Shown here: in pieces, positions 17,950-26,277 of the stretch | Numbering within the stretch: position 1 is the stretch's first letter | Layout of the letters: every line of letters begins with the position of its first letter | Assembly: GCF_002101705.1 (NCBI RefSeq) | Contig: NZ_LQPC01000037.1 | Location: 1-64,000, forward strand | DNA: 64,000 bases | Direction: 5' to 3' | Source of the DNA: Mycolicibacterium iranicum | GTDB lineage: Bacteria > Actinomycetota > Actinomycetes > Mycobacteriales > Mycobacteriaceae | Notes under the pieces: model-generated | Databases searched by the model: none | Seen by the model: the letters and a program-made list of their open reading frames with translations, nothing else | What the model was told of the DNA's origin: nothing | Translations under genes and position numbers: made by a program

Positions 17950-18507
17950 TCAGCTGATCTTGTCCAGTCTGAACGGCATCCGGATGACCAGCGGTTGCCC
18001 AACGCCGCACGCACCGGCGGGTCCAGCCGTCACGTCTTCCCCAGCCAGGACGGGCGATCCGACCACCCGACGCCCGCCTGGACCGGCCGGTGCGAAGCGA
18101 AATAGTTGCCGGCCCGGATATGCAGTTCCGTCTGGGCATGGAATCCAATTCGGGATGTCGCGGCGCACACTCCACATGTTTGCCTTCATGCTGATTTCGG
18201 CGTCCCAGCCTTGATCGCTGTGCACGTGGCCGACGCAATTGTCAGGGTCAGAGCAGGACGACACGATCGTCCAAATGCTGCGGACGACCTGTTCGTCGAT
18301 GTAGACCTCATTGGTTTTGGCCCAGTTGCCCACGGACACAGCGGCATAGGAACCGTTCAGCGCCAACTCGGGATTCACGCCGTGGGCGAGCGGAGCGTTC
18401 CATGGCGCTATCAGGCACATGCTGATGACCGTCACCGCCCGGACGCCCCCGCCTGCAGAGAACGGTCGGAGACGGGCATGGAGCCCTCGTGGAGGCCCGG
18501 TTACCAT
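17950..18507 (-). CDS. Conserved mycobacterial secreted protein
   Basis: 185 residues. Arg-rich n-region, hydrophobic stretch (AVTVISMCLIAPW, about 24-36) and an Ala-His-Gly site near 42-43 suggest export. The mature part has paired Cys residues (CSDPDNC; later CPDG and ACG) and Trp-rich strands (VGNWAKTNEVY, DIPNWIPCPDG), a pattern I associate with a family of small exported mycobacterial proteins of unknown function. It is convergent with mceF and divergent from the gene at 18576, with a copy of the 29-bp operator six bases upstream of its ATG. Probable role: cell-envelope partner of the Mce system (inference). Confidence 0.65.
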   Translation of the reverse strand: MVTGPPRGLHARLRPFSAGGGVRAVTVISMCLIAPWNAPLAHGVNPELALNGSYAAVSVGNWAKTNEVYIDEQVVRSIWTIVSSCSDPDNCVGHVHSDQGWDAEISMKANMWSVRRDIPNWIPCPDGTAYPGRQLFRFAPAGPGGRRVVGSPVLAGEDVTAGPAGACGVGQPLVIRMPFRLDKIS

Positions 18508-18513
18508 GGTGGC

Positions 18514-18542
18514 AACAGTAGAACAGAATATGCATATTTGTC
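18514..18542. promoter_or_regulatory. 29-bp island operator, copy 2
   Basis: Arms AACAGTAGAAC and GCATATTTGTC separated by 7 bp, in the 68-bp gap between divergent secreted-protein genes. The perfect 12-bp palindrome AATATGCATATT (18527-18538) lies within it. Both promoters would be covered. Confidence 0.7.
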
Positions 18543-18575
18543 ACAAAATAGCGTGCATCCGTTACGCTGATACGC

Positions 18576-18962
18576 ATGCAGTGGCCGGGCACGACTGTTG
18601 CGGTGGTCGTCGCGATGATCAGCGCAGCAATCGTGGCCGGGCCCGCAGGAGAGGCGCAAGCGCAGGACTGCAACGACGCCTTCTGCACCCCGGGGATCAA
18701 AGGCGGCGTCACCCTGGGTGCGCCGTGCAGCGACACCCAGTACTACGTCTTCGGCACAACTTCATGGGGTCGATTGGTGTTCTGCGGTTCCCCGCGACGC
18801 TACGAACCCCGGTACTTCCGGTCCCTGCCCATGAAGGGCGTCAAAGCGGAGAACTCTCTGTGTCAGGGGCTGGAGAATTCTGTCGCTCAAGGCCTTGACG
18901 GCCGCTACCTGTTCTGTCAGGCGCTTGACGGCCAGCCGCTGTGGCGCGCCAAGATCGACTGA
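18576..18962 (+). CDS. Small secreted Cys-rich protein
   Basis: 128 residues. Clear Sec signal peptide (VAVVVAMISAAIVAG, cleavage expected after the AQA near residue 30). The mature domain of about 98 residues has six Cys residues, consistent with disulfides, and a YYVFGTTSWGRLVFCG core. I do not recognise a functional family. TACGCT at 18563-18568 fits a -10 element seven bases before the ATG, so it may be leaderless. It shares the 29-bp operator with the divergent secreted gene, tying both to the mce regulon. Confidence 0.65.
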   Translation: MQWPGTTVAVVVAMISAAIVAGPAGEAQAQDCNDAFCTPGIKGGVTLGAPCSDTQYYVFGTTSWGRLVFCGSPRRYEPRYFRSLPMKGVKAENSLCQGLENSVAQGLDGRYLFCQALDGQPLWRAKID

Positions 18963-19095
18963 GCGACTCACCGTTGGGTGAAGACGGCCATTGAGAAGTC
19001 AAAAAAGGGGGGTGGATTCAGTCGTTCGAGGGCCTCCATGTTCCTGATGGCTAGCTGTTCGCGGACGGGGTGCGAGATCGATGACAGGAGAGCCA

Positions 19096-19416
19096 ATGTC
19101 TGGAACCGAATCGCCCCACAATGGCACGACAGGCGATCGGGAAAGGCTGAACCAAGACGATCACGACCTTCTCACTTTTGGTGAGGTCGGTGAACGCCTA
19201 CGCCTTGAGATCAACGCCGCAGCGCACGAGGTTGCTCAACTCGCCGAAACAGGCTCGCCGGCAGAGCTCGAGCGCGCAGAGCTTCGTCTTCGCGATTTAC
19301 GCGCCGCGGCTCGGCGCAACGCTGCGCAGCCCATCAACGACGCGAACTTTGAAGACTTCTTCGGCTATCCCGGCAAGGTCCATCGAAACCTGCCAGGCCC
19401 AGACGCGACAGAATAG
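19096..19416 (+). CDS. Small acidic helical protein, unknown
   Basis: 106 residues, charged and Ala/Glu/Arg-rich. It contains a helical segment (EVGERLRLEINAAAHEVAQL, then ERAELRLRDLRAAARRNA) and a conserved-looking end, NFEDFFGYPG. Similar short proteins occur in mycobacteria, sometimes mislabelled as acyl-CoA synthase; no reaction is supported. ATG 19096 is preferred over ATG 19081 because AGGAG lies five bases before it. The 133 bp upstream show no clear regulatory site. The stop codon abuts an inverted repeat that carries an island operator. Confidence 0.6.
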   Translation: MSGTESPHNGTTGDRERLNQDDHDLLTFGEVGERLRLEINAAAHEVAQLAETGSPAELERAELRLRDLRAAARRNAAQPINDANFEDFFGYPGKVHRNLPGPDATE

Positions 19417-19419
19417 ATA

Positions 19420-19448
19420 AACACATAGTCATCATGTGTTTATCTGTC
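19420..19448. promoter_or_regulatory. 29-bp island operator, copy 3
   Basis: Arms AACACATAGTC and GTTTATCTGTC separated by 7 bp, 64 bp before the amidohydrolase gene at 19512. It overlaps a separate perfect 11-bp hairpin (GATAAACACAT, 19416-19426, with ATGTGTTTATC, 19434-19444) that could also terminate the upstream gene. Confidence 0.6.
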
Positions 19449-19511
19449 TTCTCTTGTTAAGCTGACGTTCGGCCGCGGCTCACGGACGATTCCAGATTCG
19501 AGGAAACCGAC

Positions 19512-20708
19512 ATGCCACTGCAAGATGAGCACCAGATCGTCTCGGTCGACGATCACCTTGTGGAGCACCCCAGAGTCTGGTCAGACAGACTTCCCGCCAA
19601 GTACCGCGAGTCCGGTCCGCGCATCATCGAACTCGATGGCAAGCACCTCTGGTCCTACGAGGACGTGGTCTACCCGACCATCGGATTGAATGCCGTCGCG
19701 GGTAAACCGAAGCAGGACTGGGGGATGGATCCGGTTCGGTACGAGGACATGATCCCCGGCTGCTATGACCCGGCCGCTCGTATCGCCGACATGGACCTCG
19801 ACGGCACCGAGGCGGCGTTGTGCTTCCCCTCTTTTCCCGGCTTTGCGGGCGGAACCTTCCAACGCGCGCAGGACAAGGAACTCGCCTTGCTGTGCGTGCA
19901 GGCGTGGAACGATTTTTACATAGAGGAATGGTGTGCAACGGCCCCCGATCGCTATATTCCGTTGGCACTGCTACCCATCTGGGACATCGACGCGTGTGTG
20001 GCCGAGGTCGAACGCACTGTGGCAATGGGAGCGCGGACGGTGTCGTTCCCCGATAGCCCAGTTCCACTTGGGCTTCCGTCGTTTCACTCCGATCACTGGG
20101 ATCGCCTATGGCAGGTGTGCTCGGAGAGCGGGATCCCGGTCTCTATGCACTTCGGATCCGGTGGTTACGTCCCCGGCTTTTCCTTCTCGTCGATGGCAAA
20201 GTACTCGACGCTCGAGGCGGTCAATGGTGAGCGGCCGATGCCCGACTCGCCGTTTGCCGTGGCGATCACCCTCTTTGCGACCAACCTGATGTGGTCCACA
20301 GTTGATCTGCTGTTCTCGGGCAAGCTGCAGAAGTTCCCTGATCTGCAATTCTCACTTGCAGAGGGCGGAATCGGCTGGGTGCCCTACATCCTCGAACGCT
20401 CGGACTACGTCTGGGAGCGCCACCGCTACTATCAGCTGATCGATTTCGACGCGCGGCCGTCGGAATTGTTTCGCCGGCACTTCTACGGGTGCTTCATCGA
20501 CGACGAGCACGGGTTAGCGAATCGGTACACGATCGGGGTAGACCGCATCATGATCGAGACCGACTTCCCGCACTCCGATTCGACTTGGCCTAATTCGCGG
20601 AAGCGCGCCGCCGAGGTTCTCGCCGATGTGCCCGACGACGAATGCTCGATGATCGTGGAGACGAACGCGCGACGGATGCTCAACTTTCCTCGAACGGTGT
20701 CCGCCTAG
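19512..20708 (+). CDS. Amidohydrolase family (ACMSD-like TIM barrel) protein, copy A
   Basis: 398 residues of the amidohydrolase_2 fold. It has the N-terminal metal-binding VDDHLVE motif (about 11-17), HFGSGG near residue 215 and a final DFPHSD motif near 355, matching metal ligands of ACMSD-type decarboxylases and hydrolases. It closely resembles the protein encoded at 50184 over its full length. Such proteins recur in mycobacterial steroid and lipid loci with unproven reactions, perhaps C-C bond hydrolysis or decarboxylation. ATG 19512 follows GAGG. Copy 3 of the operator lies upstream. Confidence 0.8.
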   Translation: MPLQDEHQIVSVDDHLVEHPRVWSDRLPAKYRESGPRIIELDGKHLWSYEDVVYPTIGLNAVAGKPKQDWGMDPVRYEDMIPGCYDPAARIADMDLDGTEAALCFPSFPGFAGGTFQRAQDKELALLCVQAWNDFYIEEWCATAPDRYIPLALLPIWDIDACVAEVERTVAMGARTVSFPDSPVPLGLPSFHSDHWDRLWQVCSESGIPVSMHFGSGGYVPGFSFSSMAKYSTLEAVNGERPMPDSPFAVAITLFATNLMWSTVDLLFSGKLQKFPDLQFSLAEGGIGWVPYILERSDYVWERHRYYQLIDFDARPSELFRRHFYGCFIDDEHGLANRYTIGVDRIMIETDFPHSDSTWPNSRKRAAEVLADVPDDECSMIVETNARRMLNFPRTVSA

Positions 20709-20717
20709 CGCCACCTC

Positions 20718-20840
20718 ACACCCGGGACACTGCAGCCCCACGCCCCGTTCGGCGGCGTCAAGCAGTCCGGGCTCGGCGCCGAGAACGGCCTGGCCGGCAT
20801 GATGGAGTACCTCGACACGAAGCGCACGTTCATCGCGTGA
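20718..20840 (+). pseudogene. Aldehyde dehydrogenase C-terminal remnant
   Basis: An open stretch of about 35 codons encodes HAPFGGVKQSGLGAENGLAG and then MMEYLDTKRTFIA before a TGA at 20838-20840. This is the canonical ALDH C-terminus (PFGGxKxSGxGxE...EYLxxK). No start codon, nucleotide-binding domain or catalytic Cys is present, and the open frame begins directly after the amidohydrolase stop. It is best read as the scar of a deleted gene. It differs from the end of the intact ALDH at 44746, so it is not a copy of that gene's tail. Confidence 0.75.
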
Positions 20841-20847
20841 GCTGAAA

Positions 20848-22029
20848 TCAGCTGCGGCGCAGCAGCATCATTGTTGTGCCGCTGTTGGCGCCGCCGACGC
20901 CACAGGCCGCGAGCGCAGCGTCGGCAACCTGGCGTGCACCTCCGTCACCCCGCACCTGTACACAGGCCTCGTGCAGGTGGCCAAAGCCGTGCAGCCTGCC
21001 ACCTGACAACTGGCCGCCAGCGGTGTTGATCGGCAGCTCACCGCCCAGCGAAAATCTCGTAGGGTCAGATACCCACTCCCCCGATTCACCGAACTCGCAG
21101 AAGCCGAAATCCTCGAGGAAACACAGCACGAAGACGCTGAAGCCGTCGTACATGGAAGCGTAGTCGACATCGTCTGCAGTGAAGTCCGTTCGCTCCCAGA
21201 TGGTCGACCACCGCGAGTTCAGCCGCGCGATGTCCTGCCCACCCTCCCACAGGAACCGATCGTGGTGCGCACAGTCGAGTGACTCCACGACGATGCCAGG
21301 GTGGTCCAGCGCGGCCGCATGCTCGGCACGTGACACGACGAACGCCGTCGCGCCGTCACAGGCAATGTCGCAGTCGTACATGCACAGCGGATCCGACACC
21401 ATGCGCGCGTTCATGTACTCCGCCATATCGATCGGGTCGGTGTACACCGCCTTCGGATTCAACGCAGCATGTGCACGTTGAACGATCGCGATCTGACCGA
21501 GTTGCTGCCTGGTCAGACCGAAACGCTCCATACGCGAGCGGATTTGAAGCGCAGCAAGATTCGCCGCCGACGCTCCGAACGGCAGTTGCCAGCTCAACTG
21601 TCCGGTTGCTCGTGAACCGGTCGGCACGCCGTAGCCTCGACGCCGGTCACTGCCCTGCGCGGTGCCCTCCCAGATGCTGCGCCAGCACAGCACGTGGTTG
21701 GCCATACCGCCGGCGACGGCGAGCATGGCGTCGACCACCGCACCCAGCTGACCCGGGTACTCCACGCCGCCGGCCACCCAGTCGGGCCGGATACCCAAAG
21801 CGTCGTGCAGTTCCCGCAATCCGGCACCGGAGAATCCCCTGCCGGCCATGGAGGCGCCGGGATAGGTTGTCAGCCCATCGATATCAGCGAGCGTGAGACC
21901 GGCGTCCTCGACCGCGGCGACACAGGCGTCGACGGTGAGTTGCAGCGGGTCGCGGCCCAGCCGCCGTCCGATGTCCGATTGGCCGATACCGCTGATGATT
22001 ACGTCGTCGGTGAGGCGACCGGCCATCAA
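20848..22029 (-). CDS. Thiolase-fold lipid-transfer protein (Ltp/SCP-x type), aldolase-like
   Basis: 393 residues with the thiolase fold. The nucleophilic Cys loop is replaced (GGVEYPGQLGAV around residue 88-99), and the C-terminal active-site loop reads NTAGGQLSGGRLHGFGHLHE instead of GHPxGATG. Loss of the Cys with retention of the fold is typical of Ltp2-like retro-aldolases acting with a DUF35 partner in steroid side-chain removal. The gene directly upstream encodes a DUF35 protein and overlaps it by 4 bp, supporting such a complex. Last gene of the operon starting at 24794. Confidence 0.8.
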   Translation of the reverse strand: MMAGRLTDDVIISGIGQSDIGRRLGRDPLQLTVDACVAAVEDAGLTLADIDGLTTYPGASMAGRGFSGAGLRELHDALGIRPDWVAGGVEYPGQLGAVVDAMLAVAGGMANHVLCWRSIWEGTAQGSDRRRGYGVPTGSRATGQLSWQLPFGASAANLAALQIRSRMERFGLTRQQLGQIAIVQRAHAALNPKAVYTDPIDMAEYMNARMVSDPLCMYDCDIACDGATAFVVSRAEHAAALDHPGIVVESLDCAHHDRFLWEGGQDIARLNSRWSTIWERTDFTADDVDYASMYDGFSVFVLCFLEDFGFCEFGESGEWVSDPTRFSLGGELPINTAGGQLSGGRLHGFGHLHEACVQVRGDGGARQVADAALAACGVGGANSGTTMMLLRRS

Positions 22030-22451
22030 CGCTCCGCGGTGAACAGCGGTAGGTACACGTCGTCGTCGATGTCGTCGGAGCCTGCCGCGAACGTCACGCG
22101 CACGAGCATGCCGACGTGGATCTGGTCCGGTTCGACATCAACCAGGTTCGTGAGTACTCGGACTCGTGGATCCTCGACGGGGTTCACGAAGGCGATGATG
22201 TACGGGGTCGGCATTCCGGGGTAGAAGGGGTGGTGGTTCACTGTCCACGACTCCACGGTGCCGCGACCGGACAACGCCTCCCACTCCGGCGCGGCGTGGT
22301 CGAATTGGCAACGCAGCGCGGGTGGATGGATCAACCGCCGGCAGTCAGGACAGCGCTGCAGTCGCCATACGCCATCGGCGCCCGCAGTCCAATACGGTCG
22401 ATTGGTTGCGGTCAGCGCCGGCAGCGGTCGGCCGCCCGCGCCATCAGACAT
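22026..22451 (-). CDS. DUF35 OB-fold protein with zinc ribbon, Ltp partner
   Basis: 141 residues. N-terminal rubredoxin-like zinc ribbon (CPDC at 34-37, then Cys48) followed by an OB fold (GRGTVESWTVNHHPF, then PYIIAFVNPVED). The usual fourth Cys is missing; His52 could substitute. In ChsH2/Ltp2-type systems this domain docks the acyl-CoA and activates the aldolase. The ATG at 22451 overlaps the upstream Rieske stop by 8 bp; an upstream extension inside that gene is rejected. Confidence 0.82.
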   Translation of the reverse strand: MSDGAGGRPLPALTATNRPYWTAGADGVWRLQRCPDCRRLIHPPALRCQFDHAAPEWEALSGRGTVESWTVNHHPFYPGMPTPYIIAFVNPVEDPRVRVLTNLVDVEPDQIHVGMLVRVTFAAGSDDIDDDVYLPLFTAER

Positions 22452-23868
22452 CGCCCTGATTCTCGTCGTCGACCCCGAAGATGAAACGGTCGGCGATCGC
22501 ATGCTCGTTGCGGATCGACATCTCCTGCGCGGTGTTCAACCAGAGCCCCTCGAATCCTCGGGAGTGCATTCCGGCGTGAATTGCGTCGATGTTCTTGAGG
22601 TCCTGGGTGGGCAGTTCGCCCCAACCGTCGTGGTCCTGCCAGCGCTCCACTTCCAGCCAGCTGGTTTCAGGCACTTCGCCTGGCGCGAAGTGCTCCAGCG
22701 AGAACATCTCGAACACACAGCGGTTGGGGTCCTCGGCGTCGGGCAGCATGCGGTATCCCAGCACGCACGACTTTTCCACCAGGATCACCAGGGTCGGGAA
22801 GACGTGCCAATCACCGTTTCCCGCGAAGTACTGTTCCATCGACATTTTCGGGAAGTCGACGCCCTCGGCGAGCGCCAGTTCCTCGCACATCTGGTGGTAG
22901 AGGACGAACGGTGGTACGTCGCCGGGCTCCAGGGTGGCCAGCTGCTGCGCTGCACGGTAGTCCCGCTCGGTGACCAGCGAACCGACCTCGAGGTAGTTGT
23001 ACTGCATCGAGTTCGCGAAAACTTCGGGCCGGGCGGCCTGTTGCTTCCTGGCACTGTCGCGATCGCCGCTGTCCGGACGGGCGGTGTACACGAAGCGGGA
23101 GTGGTTCCGGTAGGGGATTGTCGGCGTATATGGCGCATAGACGAACTCCTGCGGCGGCGCCGGTTCGGCGGAGGGCCGTGGGCCCTGCGCAGCCCGCAAC
23201 GTCTGCGGGTGCGTTCCGGGGGTGTGGTAACCCTCGATGAACGCGTCGATGACCGTCTTGTAGTTCGCGGCTAGCCTGGTGCGCTTACGCCACCGGAACC
23301 GCATGTCCTGCAACCGGAACGGTTCCAGGGCCGTAGGCAGGGGATCCAGCCATTGCAGCAGCTCCGGCGGATCGTCGGCCATGCTGATGAAAACCCATCC
23401 GCCCCATGTGCCCACCGCGACCTCACGCAGCGACCACTGTTCCCTCGGACGGTTCAGGAACTCGTCGCGAGACGGGACGAACGACGACCGGCCGTCGAAG
23501 GCGAATCGCCATCCATGGAACGCGCAGCGCAGATCACCGTCGACCGCGCACCCCGCGCCGCGTATCACCTTCATGCCACGGTGCGTGCACGCGTTGTAGA
23601 AAGCCTTGATCGTGCGGTCTTTTTGGCGGACCACCATGATGGACTGCCTGCCGATGATGTACTCGTAGTAGCTTCCCGGCTCGGGGATCTCCTCTTCTCG
23701 GCAGGCCGGTTGCCACACCTGGGTGAACAGCCGGTCGAGTTCGAGCTGCAGGAACTCGGGATCGATGTAGCGACTCTTCGGCACAAAGGTCTCGCCGCAC
23801 GCGTAGCGGGGCGGCACCTTTCCGGTTGCCGATTCGATCGGTTCGGCTTTCTCCTCCATGGCGGTCAT
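22444..23868 (-). CDS. Rieske non-heme iron oxygenase, alpha subunit
   Basis: 474 residues. Rieske [2Fe-2S] ligands in CTHRG (about 92-96) and CAFHGW (about 114-119). The mononuclear iron site is in NYKTVIDAFIEGYHTPGTHP (about 200-220), giving the two His ligands. This is a ring-hydroxylating or monooxygenase alpha subunit; no beta subunit or reductase lies nearby. It is the only Rieske oxygenase in the island, sharing an operon with an SDR and the Ltp/DUF35 pair, so it probably hydroxylates a ring or side-chain intermediate. An internal ATG at 23859 is an alternative start. Confidence 0.88.
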   Translation of the reverse strand: MTAMEEKAEPIESATGKVPPRYACGETFVPKSRYIDPEFLQLELDRLFTQVWQPACREEEIPEPGSYYEYIIGRQSIMVVRQKDRTIKAFYNACTHRGMKVIRGAGCAVDGDLRCAFHGWRFAFDGRSSFVPSRDEFLNRPREQWSLREVAVGTWGGWVFISMADDPPELLQWLDPLPTALEPFRLQDMRFRWRKRTRLAANYKTVIDAFIEGYHTPGTHPQTLRAAQGPRPSAEPAPPQEFVYAPYTPTIPYRNHSRFVYTARPDSGDRDSARKQQAARPEVFANSMQYNYLEVGSLVTERDYRAAQQLATLEPGDVPPFVLYHQMCEELALAEGVDFPKMSMEQYFAGNGDWHVFPTLVILVEKSCVLGYRMLPDAEDPNRCVFEMFSLEHFAPGEVPETSWLEVERWQDHDGWGELPTQDLKNIDAIHAGMHSRGFEGLWLNTAQEMSIRNEHAIADRFIFGVDDENQGDV

Positions 23869-23888
23869 CTCGCACCCCTTCCGGTGCT

Positions 23889-24794
23889 TCAGCTGGCGGG
23901 TGGCTTGTCAAAGATGTTGGGGTAGAGCACCGCTTCCTTGAAGGACGTCTCTATCTCGGTGAATGCGGTCGGGATGTCCCAGGTTCCCGACGACGAGACG
24001 ATCTCGCGTTCGACGACCGGGTTGGACATGAGGCTGATGCGTCCGTTTCCTGCGAAGATCACCCGGCGATTGAGCCACTCCGACTGCTCGCTGGCGAGGT
24101 ACACCACTGGCGGCACGACGTTTTCGGGTGCAAGCCGTTTGTTCTCCGGCGAGTAGTCCATGCTGCCACCGCCTTTGATGCCCTGGGTCATTCGCGTGCC
24201 GGCGATGGGGGCGATGGCGTTGGAGCGCACTCCGTAGCCCTTCAGCGCATTCGCGCAGGAGAACGTCAGCCCGACGATTCCCATCTTGGCGGCGGCGTAG
24301 TTTGGCTGACTCGGCGCGCCTTGCAGACCCGACATCGACGTGAAGTTGATCAGGCGGTACTGACCACCCCGATTCTCGCGCCACCAGGCGGCTGCGTGCC
24401 GCGTCAGGTTGAACGTTCCCTTGAGATGAACGGCCACGACCGTGTCGAAGTCCTGCTCGCTCATCTTGAAGACCATGCCGTCGCGCAGGATGCCCGCAGC
24501 GTTCACCATGATGTCGAAGCCACCCAGGGTGGCGGCCGTGCGAGTGATCAAGTCTTCGCAGGCGGCGAAGTCGGTGATGTCGGTCGCATCGGAGAACGCC
24601 TTGCCGCCGCGCTCGTTGATGGCGGCGGCAACCGTCTCGGCAGGACCTGCGTCGTGCCCGCTGCCGTCAACGGCGACGCCGGCGTCGGACACCATCACCG
24701 TCGCACCTTCGGCCGCGAGACCCTCGGCGACGGCAGCACCGATACCCCGACCCGCACCCGTCACCAGGGCCTTTCGCCCGTCGAGTACACCCAT
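23889..24794 (-). CDS. SDR oxidoreductase, MFE-2/17-beta-HSD4-like
   Basis: 301 residues. NAD(P) motif TGAGRGIG (about 12-19), NAAG (about 100), catalytic Ser in TSMSG and YAAAK (about 165). The 300-residue length and the long C-terminal tail resemble the dehydrogenase part of multifunctional enzyme 2, which oxidises 3-hydroxyacyl-CoAs. ATG 24794 is chosen because GAGGAG lies five bases upstream; two in-frame starts (24797, GTG 24800) are alternatives. First gene of the four-gene minus-strand operon, with operator copy 4 about 30 bp upstream. Confidence 0.82.
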   Translation of the reverse strand: MGVLDGRKALVTGAGRGIGAAVAEGLAAEGATVMVSDAGVAVDGSGHDAGPAETVAAAINERGGKAFSDATDITDFAACEDLITRTAATLGGFDIMVNAAGILRDGMVFKMSEQDFDTVVAVHLKGTFNLTRHAAAWWRENRGGQYRLINFTSMSGLQGAPSQPNYAAAKMGIVGLTFSCANALKGYGVRSNAIAPIAGTRMTQGIKGGGSMDYSPENKRLAPENVVPPVVYLASEQSEWLNRRVIFAGNGRISLMSNPVVEREIVSSSGTWDIPTAFTEIETSFKEAVLYPNIFDKPPAS

Positions 24795-24824
24795 CATCAC
24801 TCCTCTACCGGTGGCTTCGCCTCA

Positions 24825-24853
24825 GCATACAGAACACCTACACACTATTTGTA
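24825..24853. promoter_or_regulatory. 29-bp island operator, copy 4 (weakest)
   Basis: Arms GCATACAGAAC and CACTATTTGTA separated by 7 bp, between the crotonase stop and the SDR start. The GAAC and the right outer TGT are kept, but the left outer ACA and the inner right G are lost, so this is the poorest match of the set. Confidence 0.45.
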
Positions 24854-24863
24854 TATCTGATTA

Positions 24864-25760
24864 CTACTCGAAGCCCCATTCGGCATAGCGCCGTTCGAGT
24901 TCGGCCATCGCCTCGCGGCCGCCGCGCGATGTCCGCTCTTTCATGAAGTTGAACTCACCCTCTCGCCACGACAGGTTGCTGAACACGCTGTGCCCCATCG
25001 GGACCCAATCCGCGAACTGTGCCATCCCCACCGCGTTCCAGAACGTGATCAGCGCGTGCTTACCGACCATCAGACCGTCGGCGGAGTGGTGCGCGATCGC
25101 GCGCGCGTACCGAAGCGCTTCGTCACGCAACCCGTCGGCGGGCACGATCGACGCGGCGACACCCCACTCCTTGAGCTCGGCCGCGCGCACCTTCCGGCCG
25201 GTGATCATGGCCTCGTAACCGCGGTTGGGACCCAGCTTGAGCAAGGCCAGGGGCATCGCCGTGGAGAAGCCGGCGAACCCGATTCGCGCCTGCGGCCGAG
25301 CCAGGTACATGTCCTCGGATACGACGAGGATGTCGGCCGCCAGGGCCAGATTCATTCCCGCTCCGAGGGTGGCACCCTGGCAGGCGGCGATGACGGTCTT
25401 GGGGAATTCCAGCCAGTTCGTCAGATGCCGGTGGAGCCGGCGGGCGTTGCCCAGCCGCGCCGTCTGCGGGAGCCTTTTGCCCTTGGTCAGCCCCGCCTGT
25501 TCGACGGGCAGCCTGCGCACGTCGTCGCCGCTGGAGAAGTCTTTACCCTCGGCGGTGAGGATCACGACCTTGACGTCGTCATCGGCTTCGGCACGATCGA
25601 GTCGCTCCTTGAACAGGACGTGCATATCCGGGGAGAGGATCGCGTTCCGGCGATCGGGCCGGTTGATCGTGATCACCGCGATGTGCGGCTCCACCACCTC
25701 GTAGCGCACCCAATCCTCGTCGACCTCGAAGTCGTCGCCACTCTGCGGCGTCTCACTCAT
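24864..25760 (-). CDS. Enoyl-CoA hydratase/isomerase (crotonase) family protein
   Basis: 298 residues with the crotonase fold. The CoA/oxyanion segment (KDFSSGDDVRRL, about 88-99) and the second oxyanion loop (QGATLGAGMNLALAADI, about 145-160) are present. The two catalytic Glu residues of classical enoyl-CoA hydratase appear replaced (GAGMN for GGGCE, and ARPQARIG for GQPEILLG), so simple hydration is doubtful. It is expressed alone or with the downstream operon from the divergent promoter containing operator copy 5. Confidence 0.82.
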   Translation of the reverse strand: MSETPQSGDDFEVDEDWVRYEVVEPHIAVITINRPDRRNAILSPDMHVLFKERLDRAEADDDVKVVILTAEGKDFSSGDDVRRLPVEQAGLTKGKRLPQTARLGNARRLHRHLTNWLEFPKTVIAACQGATLGAGMNLALAADILVVSEDMYLARPQARIGFAGFSTAMPLALLKLGPNRGYEAMITGRKVRAAELKEWGVAASIVPADGLRDEALRYARAIAHHSADGLMVGKHALITFWNAVGMAQFADWVPMGHSVFSNLSWREGEFNFMKERTSRGGREAMAELERRYAEWGFE

Positions 25761-25790
25761 CCTGCTGGCCTTCCGTCGTACACGGTGCTG

Positions 25791-25819
25791 TACATCAGAA
25801 CACTATCCGATCAGTTGTT
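25791..25819. promoter_or_regulatory. 29-bp island operator, copy 5
   Basis: Arms TACATCAGAAC and GATCAGTTGTT separated by 7 bp, in the 82-bp gap between the divergent crotonase and SRPBCC genes. TAATGT at 25831-25836 lies six bases before the ATG at 25843 and could be a leaderless -10. Confidence 0.65.
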
Positions 25820-25842
25820 CATCAAGCTGCTAATGTCTGGCC

Positions 25843-26277
25843 ATGCCTCGCATCGCGATCGTCAAAGAGGTCAACGCACCCGCCGCCACCGTCTGGGCGC
25901 TTCTTGCCGACTTCGCCGATGTCAGTTGGATACCGGTCGCAGAGCGTGTCGAGATCGCCGGCGAGGGCATCGGGATGAGCAGATCGATCTACGGCGGCGG
26001 CGACGTTCCCGCGGTTGAGACACTGACGCTGCTCGACCACGACGGAATGCGACTCGGCTACTCGATCGCCGACGTTCCCCTCCCGGTCTCTCGGTTCGAG
26101 GCGCTCGTCAGCGTTACACCTGCGGAGTCGGGTGCAGCGATCACATTCGACGTGGATTACGACCCCCTCGGCCCGACCGAGGCCGACGCGTCTGCGGCCG
26201 CAGGAGCGGTCGAAGCCGTCTACGGGATGATCGCGGGGTGGCTCGCAGACGCCTGCACGGTGCGAGGGCGACCGTGA
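25843..26277 (+). CDS. SRPBCC (START-like) small-molecule-binding protein
   Basis: 144 residues. The start (AIVKEVNAPAATVWALLADF) is the typical first strand and helix of the polyketide-cyclase/START-like fold with its hydrophobic pocket. It may bind or act on a hydrophobic intermediate; no catalytic residues can be assigned. It begins a plus-strand operon with two acyl-CoA dehydrogenase genes, and its TGA overlaps their GTG. Confidence 0.75.
   Translation: MPRIAIVKEVNAPAATVWALLADFADVSWIPVAERVEIAGEGIGMSRSIYGGGDVPAVETLTLLDHDGMRLGYSIADVPLPVSRFEALVSVTPAESGAAITFDVDYDPLGPTEADASAAAGAVEAVYGMIAGWLADACTVRGRP

Noticed and set aside
19416..19444. Perfect 11-bp hairpin read as an intrinsic terminator
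   Set aside because: It may terminate, but the stem is AT-rich with no solid T-tract, and the overlapping sequence fits the 29-bp operator seen at 12 other sites, so the regulatory reading is preferred.
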